Shown: piece by piece, positions 16,908-25,084 of the stretch
Layout of the letters: the number at the start of each line of letters is the position of its first letter
Position numbering within the stretch: the stretch's first letter is position 1
Source: Bin5 sp965116395
Lineage (GTDB): Bacteria > Chloroflexota > Anaerolineae > Caldilineales > Caldilineaceae
Assembly (NCBI GenBank): GCA_965116395.1
Contig: OZ220684.1
Coordinates: 5,022,001 to 5,086,000 of the forward strand
Direction: 5' to 3'
DNA: 64,000 bases
Program-made: the position numbers and the translations under genes
The notes under the pieces: model-generated
Told to the model about the DNA's origin: nothing
The model's database searches: none
Seen by the model: only the letters and a program-made list of their open reading frames with translations

Positions 16908-18182
16908 ATGGGTGAAGTCGTGATTGTCAGCGCAGTGCGCACGCCGATTGGCAGGATTCGCGGCGCGCTGGCTTCTGTGCGGCCGGATGATCTGGCGGGG
17001 CTGGTCGTCCGCGAAGCTGTATCGCGGGCGGAGGTGGAGCCGTCAGAGATCGAGGAGGTGTACCTTGGCTGCGCCAATCAGGCGGGCGAGGATAACCGCA
17101 ATGTGGCACGCATGGCCGCGTTGCTGGCGGGGCTGCCGCAGGAGGTGGGGGGTGTAACGGTGAACCGCCTGTGCGCCAGCGGTCTCACTGCCGTGAATCA
17201 GGCGGCGCGGGCGATTCTGTGCGGTGAGGGCGATGTCTTTGTCGCCGGCGGGGTGGAGAGTATGACGCGTGCGCCCTATTCGATACCCAAGAACCCGACC
17301 GGTTTTGGCCCGTCGGGCAACATTACGGGCTATGATACGACCCTTGGCTGGCGCTATCCCAATCCGGCGATGGAGGCACTCTTCCCGCTGGAAGCGATGG
17401 GAGAGACTGCTGAAAATATCTATGACATGAGTTGTGCGGCCAACATTGCAGGCGGCGAAATCAGCCGCGCGGAGCAGGACCGCTTCGCGTTGCAGAGCCA
17501 AGAACGGGCTGTCCGCGCAATCAGTGAGGACCGTTTTCACAGGGAAATTGTGCCCGTAGAAATTCTGCAGAGAAGGGGCGAATCGGTTGTCTTCAGGACT
17601 GACGAGCACCCGCGCTACTCCAAGACTGATGACGGCTACGAGCTTGCAACCAGCATGGAAGCCCTGGGAAAGTTGAGACCGGCTTTTCGCGAGGGAGGTA
17701 CGGTGACAGCCGGCAATTCCAGCGGGCTGAATGACGGCGCGTGCGCGTTGGTTTTGATGTCGAGGAGCAGGGCCGATGCACTGGGAATCCAACCTTTGGC
17801 GCGTTGGGTAGCCTCGGCCGCGGCCGGCGTCGATCCCCGCGTAATGGGTTTGGGACCGGTTTCTGCTGCGCGCAAGGCAGTGGCGCGTTCGGCGCTATCG
17901 ATCAACGAGATCGATCTTGTCGAAATCAATGAGGCCTTCGCTGTGCAGACGCTGGCAGTATTGCGGGAGCTGACCTTGAGTGAAGCGGTCACGAATGTAA
18001 ACGGCGGTGCGATTGCGCTGGGGCATCCCTTGGGTTGTTCCGGCGCCCGCATACTGACGACGCTTATTCATGAGATGCGGAGACGTGCCGAGGCAGGGGA
18101 GACCTGCCGGTTCGGCTTAGCGACTCTATGCGTGGGCGTGGGTCAGGGTGAGGCGACTGTGGTGGAGAGGGTTGAACAGTGA
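16908..18182 (+). CDS. pcaF: Acetyl-CoA acyltransferase, beta-ketoadipyl-CoA thiolase-like
   Basis: 424 residues, slightly longer than typical (about 400). The catalytic nucleophile is Cys89 (NRLCASGL), with His373 (ALGHPLGCSGAR) and Cys408 (LCVGVGQG) completing the thiolase active site. The early segment GCANQAGEDNRNVARMA and GGVESMTRAP match PcaF-type 3-oxoadipyl-CoA thiolases well. The reaction would split 3-oxoadipyl-CoA into succinyl-CoA and acetyl-CoA. The stop overlaps the GTG start of the CoA-transferase gene, a pairing expected for the last two steps of the beta-ketoadipate pathway. A general acetoacetyl-CoA thiolase is the alternative. Confidence 0.85.
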   Translation: MGEVVIVSAVRTPIGRIRGALASVRPDDLAGLVVREAVSRAEVEPSEIEEVYLGCANQAGEDNRNVARMAALLAGLPQEVGGVTVNRLCASGLTAVNQAARAILCGEGDVFVAGGVESMTRAPYSIPKNPTGFGPSGNITGYDTTLGWRYPNPAMEALFPLEAMGETAENIYDMSCAANIAGGEISRAEQDRFALQSQERAVRAISEDRFHREIVPVEILQRRGESVVFRTDEHPRYSKTDDGYELATSMEALGKLRPAFREGGTVTAGNSSGLNDGACALVLMSRSRADALGIQPLARWVASAAAGVDPRVMGLGPVSAARKAVARSALSINEIDLVEINEAFAVQTLAVLRELTLSEAVTNVNGGAIALGHPLGCSGARILTTLIHEMRRRAEAGETCRFGLATLCVGVGQGEATVVERVEQ

Positions 18183-19528
18183 ATCAGATACCCCAGATTA
18201 CGCCGGCCCAGGCTGCGGCGCTCGTCAATTCTGGTGACAGCATGCTCGTGGGCGGGTTCGGCATGACCGGCAATCCTACGCAGATATTGCACGCGCTGGC
18301 GGAGACGGACGTGTGCAAGCTGACCTATATCGCCAACAATGTTGGCGAACCGGGCCTGGGCGGAGGGCGGTTGTTGCGGAATGGGCAGATCAAGAAGGCA
18401 ATCGGCTCGTTTTTCACCAGCAATCCGGAGGCGGTTGCCGCGGCACAGACTGGTGCGATCGAGTTTCAATTGATGCCGCAGGGGACTTTGGTCGAAGCGA
18501 TCCGCGCGGGCGGCGCCGGGTTGGGAGGATTCTATACGCCGACGGCCGCGGGCACGGTTCTGGCCGAAGGGCGGGAGAGGAAGTGCATTGACGGGCGCGA
18601 GCATGTCTTTCAGCCGGCATTGAGGGCGAAAGTAGCTCTCATCCGAGCATGGAGCGCGGATACGGCCGGGAACCTTGCCTATCGGATGACGGAGCAGAAT
18701 TTTAACAGGGCGATGGCCACTGCTGCTGATTTAGTCATTGCGGAGGTTGAGGAGTGCGTTCCCGCGGGGGAGCTGCCGCCGGAGAGCGTTCATACGCCCG
18801 GCTGCTACGTGGACTACCTGGTGCCGGTTGAAACCACGGCAGCCGATCTGGGTTCTTCGGCGTCGATCGCCGATAGTGGCAAGAAGGCAGACGATGCTCG
18901 TATGCAGTTAGCGCGCCGGGCATTGGCCGAGTTGCGACCAGGGGACATCGTCAACCTGGGGGTGGGCATTCCGACGCTCGTGGCCGATCTAATCACACCG
19001 GAGCACGGAATAATACTTCATACTGAGAACGGCATGTTGGGGGTGGGTCCGGCGCCGGTGAGCGGCGGGGCAATGGATTACCCGATCAACGCCAGCAAGA
19101 TCCCGGTGACAGCGCTGCCTGGCAGTAGCTATTTCGACAGCGCCGACTCTTTCGCGATGATTCGCGGCGGTCATGTGGACGCGGCGATCATGGGTGGCCT
19201 GCAGGTTGACGAGCGGGCCAATTTGGCCAACTGGGCAGCGCCAGGGAGGCCGCTGCTGGGCGTGGGGGGAGCAATGGACTTGGCATCGGGCGCCAAACGT
19301 TTGATTGTTACCATGACCCATGCAAGCCGTGACGGCCAGTCGAAGATTTTGCCGGCATGTACCTTGCCGCTGACCGCGACCGGTGCTGTAGATGTAGTCA
19401 TCACCGATCTGGCGGTTTTTCGATTCTTCGAGGGGCGCCTGACTCTGACTGAGTTGATGGAGGGCACCTCGCTGGAGGAGGTTCGTGCCAAGACGGCCGC
19501 GGCATTTGAGATTGCTCTCGAGGGCTGA
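18179..19528 (+). CDS. Fused 3-oxoacid/3-oxoadipate CoA-transferase (A and B subunits in one chain)
   Basis: 449 residues with GTG start overlapping the thiolase stop by 4 nt. Residues about 1-230 correspond to the A subunit (GDSMLVGGFGMTGNP; GFYTPTAAGT) and about 240-449 to the B subunit (ELRPGDIVNLGVGIPTLVAD). The catalytic glutamate is Glu283 in HTENGMLG. Separate subunits are usual in bacteria (PcaI/PcaJ, ScoA/ScoB); fusion is usual in eukaryotic SCOT. It activates 3-oxoadipate or acetoacetate with succinyl-CoA. Next to a PcaF-like thiolase, 3-oxoadipate is the favoured substrate. The linker between halves is short (around ADSGKKADDARM). Confidence 0.88.
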   Translation: MNQIPQITPAQAAALVNSGDSMLVGGFGMTGNPTQILHALAETDVCKLTYIANNVGEPGLGGGRLLRNGQIKKAIGSFFTSNPEAVAAAQTGAIEFQLMPQGTLVEAIRAGGAGLGGFYTPTAAGTVLAEGRERKCIDGREHVFQPALRAKVALIRAWSADTAGNLAYRMTEQNFNRAMATAADLVIAEVEECVPAGELPPESVHTPGCYVDYLVPVETTAADLGSSASIADSGKKADDARMQLARRALAELRPGDIVNLGVGIPTLVADLITPEHGIILHTENGMLGVGPAPVSGGAMDYPINASKIPVTALPGSSYFDSADSFAMIRGGHVDAAIMGGLQVDERANLANWAAPGRPLLGVGGAMDLASGAKRLIVTMTHASRDGQSKILPACTLPLTATGAVDVVITDLAVFRFFEGRLTLTELMEGTSLEEVRAKTAAAFEIALEG

Positions 19529-19589
19529 AGCGATAGGATAGTAGCGATAGGCCGCGGCCCTGCGGTCTGATTGCAGAAAGGAAGCGCAG

Positions 19590-20348
19590 TTGAAGCAAGC
19601 ATATTTCCCGTTTCTGATGGCGGCGCTGGTAGTCCTGCTACTGGCTGCCTGTGTGCCGACTGAGGGTACAGTGGATTCCACAGACGAGGCCGTCCAGGAA
19701 CTGGCGGCACAGAGTGTGGCTACGCCGCGCAAGGCGGAGGAGCCTAGCCAGGCGGAAGATGTCGGCCAGGATTTCCCTATAACAGTGGAGTATTTTACGC
19801 CGTCACAGACTGAGGGGCCCTTCTATCCGGTCCAGAAGCCTGACGATTTGGACAACGACCTTTTCGTTTTGGAGGGTGCGGCGGGCAGGCCGTCGGGCGA
19901 GATATTGGCGTTTGGCGGCAGGTTGTACGACAGCACTGGAATGCCGGTGTCAGGGGCCGTGATCGAGATTTGGCAGACCGACGACAACGGGGTCTACCTG
20001 CATCCGGGTGACCCTGACAGTTCGCAGAGGGACGTAAACTTTCAGTCTTATGGTGAGGCGATTACAGGGGAATACGGAGGCTTCAGCTTCAGGACGATCA
20101 TGCCGGGCGGATACGATTCGCGTCCAAGGCATATCCATGTAAAGGTTGGATTGGATGGACGGGACCTTTTGACCACTCAGTTCTACTTCAGTAACGACGC
20201 CGAAGCTTCCCAAGACAGAATATTCGCGGGAGCAGCAGAGGAAGTAGGTGCATTGATTATGGCGGTCGAAGAAGGGTTTGACGATGAAGGCAATCCAGCG
20301 CTGATCGGAAGGCGCGATATAATCCTGCGAACTGAACTGTCAGAATAG
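19590..20348 (+). CDS. Lipobox-bearing intradiol ring-cleavage dioxygenase
   Basis: 252 residues from a TTG at 19590 with AAAGGAAG about 6 nt upstream. The signal peptide ends in LLAAC (lipidated Cys21), then a disordered linker, then the dioxygenase domain: TEGPFYP (74-80), GAVIEIWQTDDNGVYLHPG (122-140) and PGGYDSRPRHIHVKV (172-186). Predicted Fe(III) ligands are Tyr136, Tyr175, His181 and His183; the 39-residue Tyr-Tyr spacing equals that of protocatechuate 3,4-dioxygenase. It should open catechol-type rings outside the membrane. Extracellular members of this family are known from Streptomyces. It follows the CoA-transferase gene by 61 nt. Confidence 0.85.
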   Translation: MKQAYFPFLMAALVVLLLAACVPTEGTVDSTDEAVQELAAQSVATPRKAEEPSQAEDVGQDFPITVEYFTPSQTEGPFYPVQKPDDLDNDLFVLEGAAGRPSGEILAFGGRLYDSTGMPVSGAVIEIWQTDDNGVYLHPGDPDSSQRDVNFQSYGEAITGEYGGFSFRTIMPGGYDSRPRHIHVKVGLDGRDLLTTQFYFSNDAEASQDRIFAGAAEEVGALIMAVEEGFDDEGNPALIGRRDIILRTELSE

Positions 20349-20375
20349 TGGGACGCAGCCAGGGAGAGGGATGAC

Positions 20376-20756
20376 ATGAGGTTGAGCAGTTTGGGGGATC
20401 CCAAATATATCGCGTTGGAGACGTTTCGCAAGAGCGGGGAGGGCGTCAAGACGCCGGTTTGGACTGTGCGGAATGATGGCAAGCTGCTTGTTTGGACGCA
20501 GGGGGACAGCTGGAAGGTCAAGCGAGCCCGCAACAATCCGCGTGTGCGTGTGGCCAAGTGTGACATGAGGGGCAACGTCGAGGGACCTTGGGTAGAAGGC
20601 GTGGTTTCGTCAATTTCCGACGATGAAGGCGTGAAGAAGATGATGTCGCGCCACCTCAGGCGGAAATATCCTTTTATGGTTTTATTTGTCTCGCTTGTAG
20701 CCTTCGTACGCAGAGAGAATAGGGGGCAGGTGGTTGTAGAAATAGAGGACGTATAG
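20376..20756 (+). CDS. PPOX-class F420-dependent oxidoreductase-like protein
   Basis: 126 residues, a single split-barrel domain. The N-terminal SLGDPKYIALETFRKSGEGVKTPVW and the WKVKRARNNPRVRVA segment match the small TIGR03666-like F420/FMN-binding proteins related to pyridoxamine 5'-phosphate oxidase. Such proteins reduce small substrates with reduced F420 or bind flavin. GGGAGAGGG lies 5 nt before the ATG. It follows the dioxygenase gene by 27 nt and is probably the last gene of that operon. Confidence 0.8.
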   Translation: MRLSSLGDPKYIALETFRKSGEGVKTPVWTVRNDGKLLVWTQGDSWKVKRARNNPRVRVAKCDMRGNVEGPWVEGVVSSISDDEGVKKMMSRHLRRKYPFMVLFVSLVAFVRRENRGQVVVEIEDV

Positions 20757-20888
20757 AGCGCAGGCCTTGTTGGCAGGGCCGGCGCAAATTGGGAATCGCG
20801 TTGTGAGGACTGTGCCGATGATTTACATGAAGTTCTCGTTTTTCTGGGTCACGCAAATAACTAATTTGAATCAGGAGCCCTTAGCCCT

Positions 20889-22412
20889 ATGAAAGCTGTG
20901 ATGGTCATGTTCGACACTCTTAACCGGCATATGTTGCCGCCTTACGGCTGCGACTGGACCCATGCCCCGAACTTCGCCCGCTTGGCGGAGAGAACGGTTA
21001 CATTTGATAACTGCTATGTCGGCAGTATGCCATGCATGCCGGCGCGGCGGGAGATGCACACGGGGCGCTACAATTTCCTGCATCGCAGCTGGGGGCCCCT
21101 GGAGCCATTCGACGATTCGACGCCCGAAATTTTGTCGGAAAACGGTGTCTACACGCATCTGAGCACAGATCACCAGCACTATTTTGAAGACGGCGGGGCT
21201 ACCTATCATACGCGTTACGATAGTTGGGATTTCCATCGCGGCCAGGAAGGGGACGCCTGGATAGGACAGCTGGAGGATCCAGTCGTCCCAGAAAATATTA
21301 ACAGGAAGACAGCGGCCAGCAATATTCCTCGCCGGGAGGGAGAAAAACGCAGGAATGGAGATACGAGCCGCCAGGACTGGATCAACCGGGCGGTTATGGA
21401 AAGTGAGGAGAAGCAGCCGCAAGCTAAGACTTTCTGCGCGGGTCTGGATTTTATCCGACGCAATCACGAGCAGGACAATTGGTTCCTGCAGGTGGAGACG
21501 TTTGATCCTCACGAACCTTTCTTCACGCAACAGAAGTACAAGGACCTGTACCCGCACGAATATGACGGCAAACTGTTTGACTGGCCGCCGTATCGCAAGG
21601 TGGAGGAGACGGAAGAGGAGGTGCAGCACTTGCGTTACGAATACGCGGCGCTGCTCAGCATGTGTGACGAGTATTTGGGGAAGGTGCTGGACCTGATGGA
21701 CGGTTTGGACATGTGGGATTACACGATGCTTATCGTGTGCACGGATCATGGATTTCTGTTGGGAGAGCACGACTGGTGGGCAAAGATTGTTCCCCCTTTC
21801 TATAATGAAGTTGCCCACACGCCGCTCTTTGTCTGGGATCCTCGCAGCCGAGTGGCAGGTGCGCGCAGGGCGCAGCTAACCCAGATGATAGACTTGCCGG
21901 CGACGCTATTGGAATATTTCGGTGTTGCACGACCGCCGGACATGCAGGGAATGCCTCTTGGCAAGGTCATTGCCGACGACGAGCCGACGCGCGATGCGGT
22001 GCTGTTTGGCGTACACGGCGGGCACGTGAATATCACAGATGGACGCTATGTATACATGCGTGGGCCTGTTGACCCGTCGCACAACGAGCCTTTATACAAT
22101 TACACGCATATGCCCAATCATATGCGGGGCCGCTTTGCTGTGCAGGATCTGCAGGATATCCAGTTGGCCGAACCATTCTCCTTCACGAAAGGGTGCCGGA
22201 CCATGAAGATCGCATCGGGCCAGGTTTTCGATGCTCCGCCCCGCTATACGATGCTATTTGACTTGGAAACGGATGCCGGGCAGGAGAGCCCCATCAATAA
22301 TGTGGCGGAAGAGGCCAGACTGTCGGCGCGCATGGCAGAGCTGATGCAGGCCAATGATGCGCCGCCTGAGCAGTTCGAGCGGTTGGGATTGGCGGTTGAG
22401 GAGGCGGGGTAG
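20889..22412 (+). CDS. Arylsulfatase-family sulfatase
   Basis: 507 residues, no signal peptide, so probably cytoplasmic. The formylglycine motif CMPAR has its modifiable Cys49 in SMPCMPARREMHTGR. Asp9 (MFDTLNRH) and the TDHGFLLGEHDWW segment supply metal-binding residues of the alkaline-phosphatase superfamily. It hydrolyses a sulfate ester after Cys-to-formylglycine conversion by a sulfatase-modifying enzyme, which is not in the window. A second sulfatase lies at 25085-26446 on the other strand. Possible substrates are sulfated polysaccharides; the exact one is unknown. Confidence 0.88.
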   Translation: MKAVMVMFDTLNRHMLPPYGCDWTHAPNFARLAERTVTFDNCYVGSMPCMPARREMHTGRYNFLHRSWGPLEPFDDSTPEILSENGVYTHLSTDHQHYFEDGGATYHTRYDSWDFHRGQEGDAWIGQLEDPVVPENINRKTAASNIPRREGEKRRNGDTSRQDWINRAVMESEEKQPQAKTFCAGLDFIRRNHEQDNWFLQVETFDPHEPFFTQQKYKDLYPHEYDGKLFDWPPYRKVEETEEEVQHLRYEYAALLSMCDEYLGKVLDLMDGLDMWDYTMLIVCTDHGFLLGEHDWWAKIVPPFYNEVAHTPLFVWDPRSRVAGARRAQLTQMIDLPATLLEYFGVARPPDMQGMPLGKVIADDEPTRDAVLFGVHGGHVNITDGRYVYMRGPVDPSHNEPLYNYTHMPNHMRGRFAVQDLQDIQLAEPFSFTKGCRTMKIASGQVFDAPPRYTMLFDLETDAGQESPINNVAEEARLSARMAELMQANDAPPEQFERLGLAVEEAG

Positions 22413-22425
22413 CGGGCAAATGAAG

Positions 22426-22458
22426 AGGCGCCGTACGCATTGTTGTGCGTCGGCGCCT
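22426..22458. terminator. Strong hairpin between convergent genes
   Basis: AGGCGCCG pairs with CGGCGCCT and, after a single bulged T, ACGCA pairs with TGCGT around a 6-nt loop. It lies 13 nt past the sulfatase stop and 70 nt past the L19 stop on the opposite strand. No clear T-run follows, so termination efficiency is uncertain, but the position suits a bidirectional terminator. Confidence 0.55.
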
Positions 22459-22528
22459 ACGTAGGCTGAGTTGATTCTTTGGGAGATTCGAACTGGTTCG
22501 GTCTCTGAGAAGCTGAGGCCGGCCCAGT

Positions 22529-22891
22529 TTACACGCTGATGAAGCGTTTTTCTCTCAGGCGGGCGGACTTGCCCTGTCGCTCTCGCAGGTAGTAGAGCTG
22601 GGCGCGGCGAACTTTCGTCTTGCGGAGTACTTCGACTTTTTCCACATTCTTGCTGAAGAGCGGAAAAGTACGCTCAACGCCGACGCCATGGGAGCCGGTA
22701 CGGCGTACGGTATAGGTCGCGCCTGCGTCCTTGCCGCCGCGTTTTGAGATTACTACTCCCTGAAACACCTGAATTCTTTCGTTTCGTCCTTCGGTGATGC
22801 GCTGGTGAACACGAACTGTATCACCGGGATCGATATCAGCCATGCCTGCCGGCATTTCCGGTTGCAGGGAAGCCATCAAAGCGTTTGTCAT
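22529..22891 (-). CDS. rplS: 50S ribosomal protein L19
   Basis: 120 residues. The family core is clear: PGDTVRVHQRITEGRNERIQ, FQGVVISKRGG, YTVRRTGSHGVGVERTFPLFS and KVRRAQLYYLRERQGKSARL. L19 lies at the 30S-50S interface. The N-terminal extension (MTNALMASLQPEMPAG) is slightly longer than in Escherichia coli. It is not next to trmD, rimM or rpsP, so the usual operon is broken up here. Confidence 0.97.
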   Translation of the reverse strand: MTNALMASLQPEMPAGMADIDPGDTVRVHQRITEGRNERIQVFQGVVISKRGGKDAGATYTVRRTGSHGVGVERTFPLFSKNVEKVEVLRKTKVRRAQLYYLRERQGKSARLREKRFISV

Positions 22892-23115
22892 TTCACACCG
22901 CCTTCTTTACTGAACTGCCTTCGCCAGGCACTGTGGTACTGTCCATGCCTGAGCCGACGATACTTTCCCTGTTCTAACCCATGTGATAGCCGGGACGACG
23001 CGGGAGAAAGCCTCTATGTTTGGACCCGGAGGAAACCTTCCCTCCTGGACATCTAGTACTCGCACACAGCCACCAAGTCTACCACAAGGACGGTGGCGCG
23101 CCAAAATTTTGGACA

Positions 23116-24153
23116 CTAGAGTTCAGCGCGGACGGCATGTACGCCTTCCACCATATTGCTCAGCTTTTGTTTCGCGGCCCAGCGGGCGGTCTGGCTGAGT
23201 CCACAGTCGGGTGCGAAGGCCAGGCGGCCGGCAGGAGCGAACTCAAGGCAGCGGCGGACTGTGGATGCTACGTGCTGGGAAGATTCGATAAAGTAGCTCT
23301 TCACGTCGATGATGCCGACCGCCACATCCTTCTTCTCGGCGATCAGACCAATCACCTCCAACTCGGCATACTCCCGGTTTGCCATTTCGACATGGATTTC
23401 GTCCACGGCCATCTCCAGGAAGGCCGGAAACATGGGCGCGTAGCGCCGGAGACCGACTGGATGGCCTTTGAAGTTACCAAAGCAGAGATGGGTTGAGAGA
23501 CGGCATTTGCCGACGACAGGCTCGACAGTGCGGTTGAAGATGTCGACGAAACGGTCGGGATCTTCGCGATAGGCGTAGCAACTCATGGACGGTTCATCGA
23601 CGGTTAGCTCGCGGCAGCCGGCTGCGACGAGGGCCTCCAGTTCGCGGCGTACAATCGGAAGGAGCGCCTCGGTAACTGCGTAGCGATCAGTGTACTGTTC
23701 GTTAGGAAGCAGCCTGCCGCTGAGCGTGTAAGGACCGGGCACGCTTGCTTTCAACGTCGGCGCGGCGGCGGCGTCTGGCGCCAGTCTTTGCAGGCGTTGA
23801 AATTCTTCCACTGCGCCGAGCCCATCTGGGGCACAGAGCTCGCCGACGATGGTGTGTCTACCGCGTTGATCATGGGCCGGAGGACCCCAACGCCTCGGCG
23901 AGGCCGGCTCCGGCTGGATCCCTTGCAGGAATCCGTAGAATGACAGGTTGAAATCGAGCCTGGTCTGTTCGCCGTCGGTGATCACATCGGTTCCGGCTTC
24001 TAGCTGGTCGTGGACAGCAGCAACTACGGCGTCATCCACCATTTCGGCGATGTCGTCGCTGCCAAACTGATGCAAGTTGGCACTGGCAAACTCGAGCCAG
24101 GCCGGGAAGGGGTAGCTGCCAATTACGGTTGTTCTTAGAGGTATGGGTTGCAT
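23116..24153 (-). CDS. MetE-type catalytic domain protein (cobalamin-independent methyltransferase family)
   Basis: 345 residues from the ATG at 24153; an upstream TTG at 24204 is in frame. It is a single barrel, equal to the C-terminal half of MetE. Zinc ligands are visible as His222 and Cys224 (STHLCFGN), Glu256 (HVEMANRE) and Cys317 (APDCGLSQ). The start RTTVIGSYP and DEPSMSCYAYRE (187-198) are typical. Without the N-terminal MetE half it may use a methyl donor other than methyltetrahydrofolate polyglutamate, like archaeal core-MetE or methyl-transfer enzymes of catabolic pathways. It follows a SIS gene by 81 nt. Confidence 0.85.
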   Translation of the reverse strand: MQPIPLRTTVIGSYPFPAWLEFASANLHQFGSDDIAEMVDDAVVAAVHDQLEAGTDVITDGEQTRLDFNLSFYGFLQGIQPEPASPRRWGPPAHDQRGRHTIVGELCAPDGLGAVEEFQRLQRLAPDAAAAPTLKASVPGPYTLSGRLLPNEQYTDRYAVTEALLPIVRRELEALVAAGCRELTVDEPSMSCYAYREDPDRFVDIFNRTVEPVVGKCRLSTHLCFGNFKGHPVGLRRYAPMFPAFLEMAVDEIHVEMANREYAELEVIGLIAEKKDVAVGIIDVKSYFIESSQHVASTVRRCLEFAPAGRLAFAPDCGLSQTARWAAKQKLSNMVEGVHAVRAEL

Positions 24154-24234
24154 TTTGGAATCTGAATGGTCTGTTTCATCCACGGCCGTTGGTCGTCGGT
24201 CCAAGGTACGCGGCAGGCTGGACTTAGTTGCAAA

Positions 24235-25005
24235 TCAGTCGCCGTATACGCGGCGAACTCTCCGCCTGTAGTCGTCATATGATGCGTCGAACTTGGCGGC
24301 GGAGGCGTCACCTGAAAAAACGCTGCTGGAAAGGACGAGGGGCGGTTTGCCCCGTTTAGTCAACCCGTCGGCTACGAGGCATTTGACGGCATTTACAACC
24401 GCGGCCGCGCCGACAGTCGAGCCCGGCCCGACCGGATCTTCGAGGCCTTCGACTGTGACCAGGGCATCGCCGGCGGGGGTTCCGTTGTCGATAGTGACAT
24501 CGGCGATATCGAGGAGCTTCTTGCCGTTGCTGTGCTTGGGAGCAGACGCGGTACAGTGCTCTACCGAGAGGACGGCAATAACGGGCAGGTCCAGGGCCTT
24601 GGCCTCGAGAGCCATTTCGACTACGACTTCATTGACGCCGCTATTAGAGAAGATCATGAAGCTGTCCGGGGGGCGCAGGACGAAATTGCGCAGAATCTGC
24701 CGGGCGAATCCCTCCACGTGCTCGATGAACATCGCCTGGCGTTGCCCATTGGCGCCAACGACCTGGTTGTGAAAGGTCAGCGAAAGCTCAACGATGGGAT
24801 GGAAGCCGGGAAACGAGCCGTGGCGGGGATACATCTCTTCGATAAACATGCGAGAGTGGCCGGTTCCGAACAGGTGTACGAGGCCATCCCCGGCGATCGT
24901 GTCCACGCAGATATCGGCAGCGCGTTGAATGTTATCCTGCTGTGTGGCGACTATTCGCTCCAGGATAGTTTGGGCTGCATTCAGGTAGGACGATGCTGGA
25001 TTCAT
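24235..25005 (-). CDS. SIS-domain sugar isomerase-like protein (UPF0309 type)
   Basis: 256 residues. The sugar-isomerase fold is visible from GDGLVHLFGTGHSRMFIEEM (39-58), the conserved NSGVNEVVVEMALEAK segment and the later LPVIAVLS strand. UPF0309 proteins bind phosphosugars; some act with N-acetylglucosamine or other amino sugars. It sits between a sulfatase (79 nt upstream) and the MetE-type gene on the same strand, consistent with use of sugars freed from sulfated substrates. Confidence 0.85.
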   Translation of the reverse strand: MNPASSYLNAAQTILERIVATQQDNIQRAADICVDTIAGDGLVHLFGTGHSRMFIEEMYPRHGSFPGFHPIVELSLTFHNQVVGANGQRQAMFIEHVEGFARQILRNFVLRPPDSFMIFSNSGVNEVVVEMALEAKALDLPVIAVLSVEHCTASAPKHSNGKKLLDIADVTIDNGTPAGDALVTVEGLEDPVGPGSTVGAAAVVNAVKCLVADGLTKRGKPPLVLSSSVFSGDASAAKFDASYDDYRRRVRRVYGD

Positions 25006-25084
25006 GCAGGCTTTCAGGCTCCTGTGTTTCGCTCAGGCCAAGACGTGCGCCCTTCACGCTTCGCCAGGGCAGTTGCCACTGTTC

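Noticed and set aside
20871..21818. Long antisense reading frame (315 codons) opposite the sulfatase gene
   Set aside because: The sulfatase on the plus strand has clear catalytic motifs; the antisense frame has no domain and follows from G+C-rich codon structure.
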